Shown here in pieces: positions 1 through 10,317 of a DNA stretch of 64,000 bases (the stretch's first letter is position 1; every line of letters begins with the position of its first letter). The DNA lies in NCBI GenBank assembly GCA_026122225.1, contig JANEZZ010001872.1, positions 124,001-188,000 on the forward strand, given 5' to 3'. A program made the position numbers and the translations under genes. Below the pieces are notes generated by a model, which was not told the DNA's origin, did not search any database, and worked only from the letters and a program-made list of their open reading frames with translations. This DNA comes from Heloderma charlesbogerti. Lineage: Eukaryota; Chordata; Lepidosauria; Squamata; Helodermatidae.

Positions 1-1135
1 CCCTCAGATCTGTGTTTAGCCCCTGATTGAAAAATACAGGTCTGAGGATAGCAGCGTAGGCGGATGGAAGGCACATGCTAGAGTCCTCTTCTCCCTTCAG
101 CTGCAGGGTGGCTGGAGGGCTTAATTTGGGGCTTAATCTTGAGATACGGCTCAACAGCGCTTAGTCCTATTTTCAAAGCCAAGACTTTACTTTGGAATAT
201 ATGTAGTAGGATTGGATGGACCTACAGGTTCAGAGTGCATTTCCCTCACCACAGTAAGAAATTAGGGGAAAGAGTTGCAGATCAGAGGGCACTACTTCAG
301 TCAATGTAGACCTGAGCAGCAACATTGCATTTTCTGGTATTAAGCAGTGCAGTTGTGGCTGCCCCATGATGGAGATGTGTGACCTCTTCTCCCTCCTTCC
401 CTCCCTCAGCAGCAGCCATATTGAAACATATTGTGTCGTGCTGAATATCTATCCTCTTCTCACCATAACCCTGATCTAGGGAAGGAAAACGTGTAACTCA
501 TATGGAGAGCTTTCTCATTACTGCCAATCAAATTGAAGTCTCCCCCAGAAGTCCAGTTAAGTGTGTCTTTTAAATTTGACACATTAAAAAGATAAGTAAA
601 GAAAGAGCCAGAAATAAGTAAGGGTAAAGACCCTGAGAGTACAACTTTATTTCAGCAAATATACACATTACAGGCTTGAATCTTCTACTCAGTAGTACCA
701 CCTTACTTAATCACATATTATGTGGAGCAATTAAAGAAGACTATCAAGGAGCTGAAGAAGTGCACACAAGGGTCAACATAATTGTCTCTTTTCCTGAATG
801 GATCAATATGGCTCTTTAACTCCTTTTAAAAAACAAAACAAAACACTATGTTTCTGGTTCTTTTCTTACAAAAATTATAAACAGCACACAAAGATTAATT
901 CCTTTACAACCTCCCCTTCCACAATCATTATAAACCGTTCTGTGGTTCAAGAAATGCCGTCTTCTGCTGCTGTTTGAAATGTCTGCAAAATGCACAATAT
1001 TTACTCTAGTAATCTGGAGGATGTTATAGCCATCTAAGTTAAGATAAATGGTGACACTACATAGCACAGTCCAATGTGGGGAACATTCAGGAGGGGAATT
1101 CTAAAAGTGAAGGAAAAAGGAAGTCAAGCATATGG
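1..1135. other. No gene or recognisable repeat
   Basis: This stretch is moderately AT-rich and has stop codons in all frames. The short open frames (for example 846-1067 minus) have no recognisable domain and no repeat signature. I see nothing that supports an exon or RNA gene. Confidence 0.5.
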
Positions 1136-1264
1136 TTGGATCCAGGCATACCCATACTTACAGTAGACCCAGTGGAATCAATAGGATTTCAGGTTAGCCA
1201 TGACTAACTCAAGTCCTGTTGATTTCAATGGGTCTACTCCAAGTATGACTTAGTCTGGATCCAA
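1136..1264. mobile_element. Palindromic MITE-like element, TTGGATCCA termini
   Basis: The stretch begins TTGGATCCAGGCATAC and ends in the inverse complement of the first bases (CTGGATCCAA). The interior is also roughly self-complementary, with a GTAGACCCA arm facing a TGGGTCTAC arm. This is the layout of a short foldback DNA transposon without coding capacity. Similar GGATCCA-ended pieces occur near 6391, 7170 and 21752. The superfamily cannot be fixed because no clear target duplication was identified. Confidence 0.55.
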
Positions 1265-1643
1265 GTCTACCAATTTTTACCACCGAGAGAGATGGAACTT
1301 CCTTTACCTTGTTGGCTTAGTTAGCACATCCACATGGTCACTCTCCATGCTGTTCTTTTTAGTAACGTTGGAAATGGATAGATCCTGTGGGAGGGATTAA
1401 TGTGCTACTTCCCATACTCCTTCCTGTGGTATTGTATGATTTTTGCTTCTTTATAGATTTAATCATAATGCATTCAATAAATGAGAGGGCAGGTTATAGT
1501 AATGAACTCATCCAACTCAGATGTTAAGTTAGAATTCGCCTCAGAAGCATTCAAGCTGAATACAGTGAGGGAAATCACTCTAGATTAGTCACATACACCA
1601 ACAGCAGAGAAAGATATTAGCCCTGTGCAGGTGTTCAGACTGC

Positions 1644-1864
1644 TTATGTGAGGACTAAAAGTAGAGAAGGGTCATGGGTACTCGCCCTGCCCCAAATGTT
1701 TCCATCCCCTATCCCTGCTTAGTCCCTAACCTTCCCCTGTTGAGCGGGAAGGTCTGAAGGGGTCTTCTACTCATGTTCTCTTGAATGCGAGTAGAAGTTT
1801 GCTCACGATTGGGAACCCTGCGTCTGCTTGCAGAGAATCTTCCACTTGCGTTCAAATGATTGTG
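1644..1864. repeat. 221-bp direct repeat, copy 1
   Basis: This segment is repeated almost exactly at 2395-2615, in the same orientation and about 530 bp downstream. I count three mismatches by eye over 221 bp. It contains a 9-bp stem (CTTCTACTC facing GAGTAGAAG). The ends are not TG...CA, and no primer binding site follows, so an LTR interpretation is not supported. A local duplication, or two copies of an unknown repeat, is possible. Confidence 0.8.
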
Positions 1865-2394
1865 AATAGACTCCCCCTCAGACGTTTCTGCTCAATGTGG
1901 GAAGGTCAGGGATCAAGAGAGTGGGGACTTTCATGGGGAGGGCTTGCATACGCACTCATATCCCCTTCTCATTTTTATCCCTCATGTGAGCACGCTGAGC
2001 ATCTGAACAGGGTTAACGACTTGTTAATATTCCGAATGAACAGAATTCTGAAAAGCATTAGTAGGACATATATCCTTAGCGGAGAATGTGTGCAATAGGA
2101 CTTTTTGGACTGGCTTGATCTTCATTCTGTATCAGTCAGAATTCTTATTTTTCCAGAGCAATCAGGTTTTGGAAACTGTATTTTTTCAATGCTTTCACAA
2201 GGGTATTAAAAAGCCTTAAGCTGTCAGAAAATAGCAGATGATGTTCCTGAACTGCAATGCAAGAAAATTGGAGACAGGCGAACTCTCTCTCCCACTTGTC
2301 TCAGCTTAACTTGAAAATGATCTGAGTTCTCGACCACAAAAGATTGGAAAGAATCAGACCATTTTCCTAAGCTATTCCAATGCTTGGAAAAGTG

Positions 2395-2615
2395 TTATGT
2401 GAGGACTAAAAGTGGAGAAGGGTCATGGGTACTTGCCCTGCCCCAAATGTTTCCATCCCCTATCCCTGCTTAGTCCCTAACCTTCCCCTGTTGAGCGGGA
2501 AGGTCTGAAGGGGTCTTCTACTCATGTTCTCTTGAATGCGAGTAGAAGTTTGCCCACGATTGGGAACCCTGCGTCTGCTTGCAGAGAATCTTCCACTTGC
2601 GTTCAAATGATTGTG
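2395..2615. repeat. 221-bp direct repeat, copy 2
   Basis: Second copy of the segment at 1644-1864, about 98-99 percent identical by hand comparison. The flanks on both sides differ from those of copy 1, so the duplicated unit is sharply bounded. The open frames over both copies begin with the same short peptide only because the DNA is duplicated. No protein family is recognised. Confidence 0.8.
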
Positions 2616-3147
2616 CAATCACCATCCTGCCCGCCCCACCATCCTGCCAGTGTCCCCAAGCCCTCTATGCTAGCTCCCACCTCCTCATTCTGTTCATTTC
2701 CTCCCTTCCTTTTCATCACCCTGATGCGGGCCCATAGCCGGGGGGGCTGGGGGGGGGCCCTACTATTTTTACACTTTCTCTGCCCTCCCTAAATTTTTTG
2801 ACAAAAAATTAAACACAATTTACAATGTTGCATTTAAAAGGCCTACAAACCAGATGAACAGAACCCTACAGAACTGTACGGTTACAGAACCCTACAGAAC
2901 CCTAGAGAAATGGCTGTGGGGATTGGAAGTGGGAGAAAAGTTGGGAATTCTTCTCTGGTTTAGATTTTGATCCAAGCAGCCACAAAGAATTCAGGCCCTT
3001 TAGAAGATCACATCCCATTTGAAACAGACTTTTATGAACCCCTGAAGTTCCCCTTGGAGCTGGCCTGGGAGAACTTTGCTGGCAACTCTAAAGAAAGTGC
3101 CTTTCCCCTTCTGGTCTACGTATTAGGAGTTAGAAGGGGACTGTAGC
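2616..3147. other. Non-coding, no recognised element
   Basis: C-rich DNA with a G-run near 2740-2758 and a short degenerate tandem of a CAGAACCCTA-like motif near 2860-2905. No coding or RNA feature is supported. Confidence 0.4.
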
Positions 3148-3623
3148 TAGGGATGTCCATCCTTTGAAAATCCAGCCCTTTGGGGGCCCAAAGGATCCCC
3201 ACTGCCCACCCAACTCAGCTTGCATTTGTGACCTGAGCCGTGGGCATCTCCTGAAATCTGGGAACATTTTGCCATTTTTTTCTTCTTGTTGTCAAAAGAA
3301 AGTTGCACAAATTGCAGATGCAATTTGCATAATTTGTGCAAATTACAATTTGCTTAATTTGTACAAATCGCAGCCAGAATTTGCATAATCAAGCAAATTG
3401 TAGATGCAATTTGCAGAGATTATGCAAATTGCACCCACAATCTACACAACTTTCTACTGACGAGTAAAAAAAAACAAACCCAGAAAATCCATGAGCTGAC
3501 CCAACTTGATGCAGATAGAGTCAGGCCAGCTCATGGGTAAGCCAGCCAAAGTCCGGGGCGGGGGGTGAGCTGCTGAAAGCTTGGTGAACTCCACCACCCG
3601 GACACATTCCTTCTATATCTCTA
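3148..3623. mobile_element. hAT-type non-autonomous element, core-less older subfamily
   Basis: The element starts TAGGGATGTCC and ends TATATCTCTA. It is flanked by 8-bp sequences ACTGTAGC (left) and ACTACAGC (right), which match at six of eight positions and differ only by transitions, as expected for an aged hAT target duplication. The interior (about 3300-3450) holds repeated ATTTGCAT/ATGCAAAT-like motifs, also seen in the related copy at 10318-11067. It has no open reading frame of note and none of the TACGTA palindromes of the younger family. Confidence 0.65.
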
Positions 3624-3628
3624 ACTAC

Positions 3629-3825
3629 AGCTCAGTGTTGGAGCACAGTGGTAGAACACAGAAGGTTCTGGGTTCAATCCCTGGCATCTCCAGGTAGGCC
3701 TAGGAAAGAAACATGCCTGAAACCCTGGAGAGCCATTGCTGCCAGACGTGTTGACAATACTGGGCTGGATGGATCAAGGGCCTGACAAAATATAAGGGCA
3801 GCTGAGCTTCCTGTGTTGTGAGGCT
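3629..3825 (+). mobile_element. tRNA-derived SINE, plus strand
   Basis: The head resembles a tRNA gene: an A-box-like segment (GCTCAGTG, GTAGAACAC) and a B-box-like GGGTTCAATCCC near 3668-3680. The body (CTGAAACCCTGGAGAGCC, then a GGATGGATCAAGGGCCTGAC tail) is the widely seen squamate tRNA-SINE pattern. It is a retroposed Pol III transcript copy, not a functional tRNA gene. It begins right beside the hAT element at 3148-3623. Confidence 0.7.
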
Positions 3826-4544
3826 TTTTCAAGTCCAATTGCAGTGTGGAGGGAGTGGGGTGGGTGGGAGTTGCAAGCCATGGGGAAGGAAGGCTCACAT
3901 TTCCTTGCCTAGCTGTGACCTCCTCCAAATTGCACCCTGTGCAGCAATCTCCGTAAGGCACATTCGATTCTGACACAAATGATCCCTTTTGGTATTTATT
4001 GAAGATTCGAGGTACATCAAGGCGTGAAACATTTCAGCAGTGAGCCGGGTGTGGGAGTGCAGCCACAGGAAGCTGTTTGAGAAGATCTGGGATGTAGCCA
4101 GATTTGTGGAGTGCTAATTGGATGGGTCTGCCATCAGTCATGAAGCCTCTGACTTTTAAACTAATTGTAGTGTAAAGGAGGGGGAGGGGGAACCTTGAAA
4201 GAACGAACTTCACAACAGTGTAAGATCCTAAGTAAGTAGGCACTTGTCAGATCAATCCCTCGCCCCCCAAACAAAGCAAAGAGCCTGCCTTAAGCACTGG
4301 TCTGCAGGCCGCAGTTAGCTTTCTCTCAGGAGTCAGGTATGTGGGTAAGTGGAGGAGCAGATACAGGAGGAGCAGATACAGGAAGTAGCAGAACCTGTGC
4401 CCCAGGAAGACACTCCACCCTGACACTGTTTCTCTATGTCTGTCCGCACAAAGCCTTTGTAAGTATGGATGTCTTTGTACAGTGGCTTTGTCGACAGTGG
4501 CTCAGGCTTATAACACATCTTTTAAAAATGATATAACACGACTA

Positions 4545-4679
4545 AGGGCGCAATCCTATGCACGTTTAGACAGAAAAAAGATCCTACAGTTCCCAGCTTT
4601 CCCAGCCAGCCATGCTGGCTGGGGAATGCTTGGAGCTGTAGGATTTTTTTCTGCCTTAACATGCATAAGATTGCACCCT
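4545..4679. mobile_element. Palindromic MITE, AGGGCGCAATCC termini
   Basis: Begins AGGGCGCAATCCTATGCA and ends with the inverse complement (ATTGCACCCT). The inner arms also pair: CAGAAAAAAGATCCTACAG faces CTGTAGGATTTTTTTCTG. It is a compact foldback MITE with no coding capacity. Longer elements at 34918-35346, 51155-51641 and 58996-59420 and a fragment at 33574-33640 carry very similar termini. Confidence 0.75.
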
Positions 4680-4894
4680 AAATTTTGTAGATATTTATAG
4701 CATTGACTGCCGTTATGTTCCCAGATAACGTTTACATATCCAACTGCTTTACTGAACCAGAACAATAATGATTGTGCTAAGTGATATCCGGGCTGCAATC
4801 TTATTCACGCTTTCCCAGGAATACTATTGAATGTCTGAGGAGGATTACAGGGCCTGAAAATGTATGAATGTAAAAAAACAACAGAGGAAAGGGG

Positions 4895-5029
4895 CAGAGG
4901 TGAGCAACTTGTGGCCCTCCCGACTTTTGGCCCACAACTCCCATTAACCCTCACCACTGGCTATGATGGCTAGGGCTGATAGGAGTTGTAGGCTAAAGCA
5001 TCTGGAGGGTCACGAGTTGCTCACCCCTG
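4895..5029. mobile_element. Short palindromic hAT MITE, CAGNGGTG termini
   Basis: Starts CAGAGGTGAGCAAC and ends GTTGCTCACCCCTG. It is an inverted repeat with a central ACTCCCAT/ATAGGAGT pairing. CAGRGGTG termini and full foldback symmetry are typical of hAT MITEs. The flanking octamers GAAAGGGG and GTAAAGAG match at only five of eight positions, so the target duplication is weak. Confidence 0.65.
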
Positions 5030-5968
5030 GTAAAGAGTGAGACTCACTGAGAAACTATAGGAATGTTTTCAACTTGCAGAAGCAAAATCATTGCAGCTCA
5101 TCAGGTTAGACTGGATGCTCAATATCCTAAATCCCTTGAGACCTAAAATATTGGGGAGAGAGCAGTATTTCTGGAAGGAGCAGTCTCAAATGCCAATATG
5201 GATCAATATTTCCAATGTATTCAGCAAGGGAGAGTGATGCTGCTGAAAATACTGCTTCTATTTACCCAAGAATTTAATCAAGAACCCTTAAAACTTAAGT
5301 AAATCCATTGTAATGAATTGCAATCATTCTTATTATAATAATTTTAAAATGGCCCTTAAGACAGTCTAGCTGAATTGGTCCCTTTCCTTACAGTACTGAT
5401 GAAGAGGAAAGATGATAGTATTTGTGTTGGTTGGAATGAGATAAAAGGATCACACTAATTACTGCCAATTAGTCTCTACAAAGCATTGGAGATATACAAA
5501 TAAATAAAAGGATTTTGCAATCAAAGAGACTTTCAGCCTTTGCGGAGATGATAAGGAGTTTTAGAAATTGTCAGCTCAAATCTCAGTTTCAAAACTCCAT
5601 TGCTGGTTTTCTCACTTCGGGTGCATGGCGGAAAGCAGGGCTCCTGGCAACTCATTTAACAGATGGCCGGATGTGCAGTGCAGATGGGGGGCGGTCCTCT
5701 GGTTAAGGTGTCCTCTGTGGTCCCCCCACAGGCTTCTCCCCTGCATAGGATTGCCGGGTGCTGCTGGGTGATGGAGGAGAAGCTGTTGCCCATGCTGCTG
5801 CAGGCGGGTGGCAATGGAAGAGGAGCACAATGGGCACTGCAAAACCTTTACTTCTTTCTTTTTCTTTCCTCGTGCTCCGTTGACAATATTTGGAGGATAT
5901 GGCTTAAAGTAGCTTTGTTTTTTGCAAAGATACAATATCATGGAGTCACCATTTTCTCTTGTGAATTT
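5030..5968. other. Non-coding, no recognised element
   Basis: No coding domain, RNA gene or clear transposon end was found. Several overlapping short open frames between 5515 and 6019 lie on both strands and show no family signature. Confidence 0.4.
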
Positions 5969-6011
5969 GTGTGTGTGTGTGTGCGTGTGTGTGTATGTGT
6001 ATATATATATA
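5969..6011. repeat. Compound (GT)n-(AT)n microsatellite
   Basis: An interrupted GT run followed by an AT run immediately abuts the start of the minus-strand SINE at 6012. The frames read through it are low-complexity artefacts. Confidence 0.9.
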
Positions 6012-6348
6012 AAAGGTAAAGGTGTCCCCAGCCAGTCATGTCCGACTCTAGGGTGCGGTGCTCATCCCCGTTTCTAAGCCGAAGAGCCAGCGCTGTCCGA
6101 AGACGCTTCCGTGGCCATGTGGCCGGCATGACTGAACACCGAGGTGCATGGAACGCTGTTACCTTTCCCCCCGAGGCGGTACCTATTTATCTACCTGCAA
6201 TTTCTTGCTTTCAAACCGCTAGGTTGGCAGAAGCTGGGACTGAAGATGGGAGCTCACTCCGTCACACGGCACTCGGGTCTCGAACTGCTGACCTGCCGAC
6301 CTTCCAGTCTGCAGTTCAGCGTCTTAACCACTAAGCCATCGTGGCGCT
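6012..6348 (-). mobile_element. tRNA-derived squamate SINE, minus strand
   Basis: On the minus strand the tRNA-like head lies near 6348-6290: GGCTTAGTGGTTAAGACGC is an A-box-like segment and CAGTTCGAGACCC a B-box-like segment. The body ends toward 6012 with a GACTGGCTGGGGACACC tail and a short A-rich end. A close relative is at 10532-10871 on the plus strand. This is a non-coding retroposon; the two open frames over it carry no protein. Confidence 0.85.
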
Positions 6349-7010
6349 GAACTGCAGCAGGTTTATATTGGCAATGCCCTTCTAATGCCTGGATCCAATT
6401 AAATGCCCACTGAAGTGAATGGAAGGGTCATTGTATTTATAGAACCAAGAGCTTGTACACACACTTTACATTTTGCACAGCATTTTGCTGGCATAAATCA
6501 CTTTTCTTTTAAAATGTTGCATGCTTGCCATCTGTCATGGCCTGAATTTTTCTTACTTACCTCTAGCAAAACTGCAGCCTCCTAGAACCAAAAGTCATGA
6601 CCACCTCTTAGTATTGCAACCCAAGAGTAGAATGTACTTTGTATCTGAGCCATGTAATTCAGTGATATCCACAGTGCCTGAGGACAATGCTACCTGCATT
6701 ACCATCCTAGTGAAATCAGTGAAATGCTTTCTTGGAGTAAATGATTTTAGAATTGCAATCAAGCATCTTCATATTTTAAAAAGAGATGAACCAAAATTGC
6801 ACACGCATGGATATATGTTATAAATTTGAATAGAATGCTCAGTGCTACTTTCAGAATAGGGGGTCTTTGAGGATAATCACAGGACTGGATCTGTTTTGTT
6901 GAATCACAGGCTTGAAAGGAATCAACAAACAAGTCTCTCTAGGTCAGCCCTCTGCCCATCCAACAGCCCCTCACAGATGAATGTACACAATCCCAGGGTG
7001 CAGTATACTA
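6349..7010. other. Non-coding, no recognised element
   Basis: A GGATCCA motif near 6391 resembles one MITE end, but no partner was found. Otherwise no repeat or coding signature is visible. Confidence 0.4.
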
Positions 7011-7018
7011 CAAGAGGG

Positions 7019-7190
7019 AGCAGGTTCTCCACAGAAGGGTTTGGGGGATCCTCCAGAGCAGATTTGGAAGGTGCAGGGGGGCTGCAAGGGGCGGGGCTTC
7101 AGGGGAGAAGAGAGGATGCAGAAGTCCCATTCCACAAGCAGTGTCGTTCTGCTTGCGGAACCAAGGATGTGGATCCAACCCATTGTGCCC
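7019..7190. repeat. MITE-related fragment shared with 21749-21985
   Basis: The stretch GAGAGGATGCAGAAGTCCCA followed by a TGGATCCAACCCAT end recurs near 21921-21985. Inside, AAGCAG and CTGCTT arms flank the same conserved block. This looks like the right half of the palindromic GGATCCA-ended family. A left end is not clear. Confidence 0.5.
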
Positions 7191-7399
7191 ACTGAGCATA
7201 GAGCTCCAGACTGCAAGTGATCCAAGCCTGCAGTATTACAGAGGAAAGTCAAAGAGAGCAATGGGAAACAAAATCAATGGCAATCCAGCCTAAAGAAAAT
7301 TCCTTCCCTATGCTAGATTTGTAGCAATAGAACTGACCATCCACAGAGTCCTCCAGAGGAGATGTGTAGATGATGCAGTATAATAGTAGACAATTTGCC

Positions 7400-7745
7400 A
7401 TTGCCAAAGGAGAGAGCTTTCTCAGCTGCCATTTATCACCTAGGCCAGAGGGTGTTTTACTCTGTCCCTGCTAACATCTGGGACTCAGAACTGGCCATGG
7501 CTCCCTGTGCAGCTTTTTCAGCTTGTGCTTCTACCACCTAGGCCAGAAGTAGTAACAAATGGTTTTGATCTTGAGGTTATGTTATGGTGAGACTGATTTG
7601 AAATGTCTTTTATATCATATGGCGTTACTACAGATAGCAATGCATTATTGACATGTTTATATCTTGGTCTGTTGTTTTGTTACGAGCCGCTTAATGGGTA
7701 GCATATACAGAAAATAACTATACAAATAAATTGGTGATAAATATC
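7400..7745 (+). mobile_element. Decayed LINE 3' end (L2/CR1-like)
   Basis: The sequence keeps a faint version of the LINE ORF2 C-terminus (TTTCTCAGCTGCC, then CTGGCCATGGCTCCCTG) and a 3' untranslated tail with a GAGCCGCTTAATGGG motif and a final AAATAAATT. No frame stays open. The clade is uncertain. Confidence 0.4.
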
Positions 7746-8100
7746 AGACCCTGTCCCTCGTTGTGCAATCATTGATGGGTTAGCTCCCACCACATCCTTC
7801 TTGAGTATGTTGTCTTTCCCTGGTATGTAATACCATCATAGCAATCGCACATTCTTCAGAATATTGGAACGTGATATATTGCTGTGTGTTGGTAAAGAAA
7901 ATGACTAACCCTTGTCACATAGTCTATTTCAATGTACATTTGGCAGCCAGATCTAAGTTCCTTTCTGCTCCACCATGCAGATTTCCAGAAGATGGAACTG
8001 CTGGGCTGCTATTCAGCCCACTTGGACACCACCAGTGAAGCTGGCCAGAAATTGCTACAGTAGCTTACAGGCTCAGCAGTTTTCCAAGGTTGGTTCCTCA

Positions 8101-8837
8101 TAGGGATGGGTGAGAATTTCAGTTCAGCTTTAATAAGAAGTTACCAAAATTGGCAATATTTTCCATATTTGGGGCAAAAATATTTGAGATGTTTTAAAAA
8201 AAATGTAAAAATGTTTACGTAGCCTATCACGGCTGATTAAAAAAAAAACACGCGCGTACGCAAATGGCGGCGGCCATGGCCGCTGCCATTTGCGTTCCTT
8301 ATTTTGGCACGTCTTAGTCTATGTAAACATTTACGTAGACTAAGACGGCAAAAATAAGAGGAACGCAAATAGCGTAGATCTATGCTATTTGCATTCCCCT
8401 TATGTTCGCTGTCTTAGTCTACGTAAATGTTTACGTAGACTAAGACGTGCCAAAATAAGGAACGCAAATGGTGGCGGCCATGGCCGCCGCCATTTGCGTA
8501 TGCGTGTTTTTTTGTTTTGTTTTTAAATCAGCTGTGATAGGCTACGTAAACATTTACGTAGCCTATCACGACTGACTGCAGGGACGCAAATGGCGGCGGC
8601 TACGGCCACTGCCATTTGTGTCCCTGCTAGCCAGCGGCTGGATGTCTGGCTGCTGGCGGAGCCGGCCGGTGGCTCCGCAGAATCGCTGCGGAGCACAGCC
8701 GGCCAGCCAGGATTCCGGGGGGGGGGAGGAACGGAGCGCCTCCCCCCCCGCGCGGATTCCGGGAGGAGGGATGGAATGCCTCCTCCCCCCACCATCAGCA
8801 TAATCCCCGAAAGGTAAGTGATTTTCATACATCCCTA
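8101..8837. mobile_element. hAT palindromic element, copy 1
   Basis: Starts TAGGGATGGG and ends ATACATCCCTA. From about 8209 it is a chain of nested palindromes: TTTACGTAGCCTATCACG hairpins, CGCAAATGGCGGCGGCC facing its inverse complement, and TAGTCTACGTAAATG hairpins around a dyad near 8374. The right end is the B-type module with a GGTAAGT at 8813-8819 facing outward. Flanking octamers do not match, and the left end looks like a different subfamily, so this copy may be rearranged. It is non-coding. The right flank is a Tc1 transposase relic. Confidence 0.75.
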
Positions 8838-9062
8838 GGTGGAGGCGGTGTTATGGCATGGACATGTATGGCTGCCAATGGAACTGGGTCACTGGTGTTT
8901 ATTGATGACCTGACTGTGAATCAAAGCAGCAGGACAAATTCTGAAGTGTATAGAGCTATACTTTCTGCTGAATGCTGCCAAACTGATAGGACGCCACTTC
9001 ATATTGCAGATGGATAATGATCCAAAACATACAGCAAAAGCTACCCAAGAGTTTCTCAAGGC
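8838..9062 (+). pseudogene. Tc1/mariner transposase relic, 5' part
   Basis: The translation resembles Tc1-like transposases: a GGGVMAW-like segment, then MAANGTGSLVFIDDLT, NSEVYRAILSA, and after a shift a DNDPKHTAKATQEFL-like stretch. The DND region carries a catalytic aspartate in intact Tc1 enzymes (DDE fold). Here it is broken by frameshifts and stops. A hAT element (8101-8837) abuts it upstream and another (9063-9717) interrupts it downstream. Confidence 0.75.
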
Positions 9063-9717
9063 TAGGGAAGTCAGAGAATTCCGCCACGGACTCCAATGAG
9101 GCTGGATTCTTTCGAATCTGGCCCCCTGGAATCCGTGGCAGAACGGCCTCCCCACACACCCTCCCCCCACACCCCCACACCCTCCCGCGGAATCCCCCCA
9201 GGACGGAGCTTACCTGGCGGCAGCTCCGTGGCGGCTCCAGCAGCAGCAGCAGCAGCTCCGGTGGTGGCTCATCTGGCTAGTCTCCCAGCCGCTGCCAGGA
9301 TACTGTGGCCGCAAATGGTGGCCATCGTAGCGGCCCCCATTTGCATCCTTGCAGGAAGCCGTGATAGGCTACGTAAGTATTTACGTAGCCTATCATGACA
9401 AAAGGCAGGGGCGCAAATGGTGTAGTGGCCACCATTTGCATTCCTGCCTTTTGCCATGATAGGCTATGTAAATATATATGTAGCCTATCACGGCAAAAGA
9501 CATGGACGCAAATGGCAGCTACAGTGGCCGCCATTTGTGTCCCTGCGCAGCCCAGCAGCAGCCGGATGTCCGGCTGCAGGTGGCCCCGGCCGGCAGCTCC
9601 GCAGAGTTGCCACAGAGCGGAGCTGGCCAGGGTGGATTTCGGGGGGAGGGACAGAGCACCTCCCCCCCACTGCGGATGTCCCTGGACGAAACCAGGTAAG
9701 TGTTTTGTACATCCCTA
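9063..9717. mobile_element. hAT palindromic element, copy 2 (A end to B end)
   Basis: Starts TAGGGAAGTCAGAGAATTC (A-type end) and ends GTACATCCCTA (B-type end). It keeps three TACGTA hairpins (about 9366-9397, 9453-9492 and one between) and CAAATGG/CCATTTG palindromes. Outward splice-donor motifs lie at both ends (GGTAAGC in reverse near 9209-9215, GGTAAGT at 9695-9701). A (CAG)n/(GCA)n stretch sits at 9237-9256. It splits a Tc1 transposase relic, but the flanking octamers (CTCAAGGC, GCTGTTCC) do not match, so flanking sequence was probably lost. Confidence 0.8.
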
Positions 9718-9765
9718 GCTGTTCCCCAGCCATCTCTGACCTTAGTCCAATCTGCTTCTGTTTCT
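9718..9765 (+). pseudogene. Tc1/mariner transposase relic, 3' part
   Basis: Directly after the hAT element the DNA resembles the Tc1 WPSQSPDLNPIE region with small deletions (CCCAGCCATCTC, GACCTTAGTCCAAT). That block normally follows the segment ending at 9062 by only a few codons. It supports insertion of the hAT element into the transposase gene with a small loss. Confidence 0.55.
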
Positions 9766-10317
9766 TGAATGGACTGGATTAAGGAGGGATTAAATTCAGA
9801 GTCTCAAGATCATTCGTGCTTTTACAGCCAAAATATGCTGCTGACACATCTGTGTCACTAATTCCATGAATTAATAAATTTTTGCAAAAGCCTAATTTAT
9901 AGAAGACGACGCGTCAGCTGCCTGCTGTATTTCGACCACACAAAGGCTAATGATTTTCAGACTCTTCAATTAATTTCTCCTTAATCCTTCTTTTATTACT
10001 GTTTTTTTAAAAAAAAATTGTTTCAGATCCCAAGCCTTCAATGAGAGCATAATTAAGTCTACAAATAAATAAATAAACCTTTAGTCAAATTTACGGTAAA
10101 ACCTGACAGTGTGATAGGACTTGCTTTCAGGCAACTCCGTACAGCGTTGCAGCCATACAGAGCAAGCATTAGCAAGTGCTGATTTCTCCATCAAAAAATC
10201 TCTACCCCCTCCCCCACTCACCTTAGAATTTCTCTGTCTGGGTGCAATTCTGTACACATTTACATGAGAGGGAGTAAGTCTCATTGAATTGAATAGGACT
10301 TACTTCTGGGTATAGGG

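Noticed and set aside
1644..2615. LTR pair of a small retrotransposon
   Set aside because: The repeated units do not begin TG or end CA, there is no primer site after copy 1, no polypurine tract before copy 2, and no target duplication.
6290..6348. tRNA gene in the SINE head (also 10538-10612, 3630-3700, 13650-13720)
   Set aside because: A- and B-box-like segments are present, but the sequences continue into SINE bodies and cannot form a full cloverleaf with an acceptor stem.
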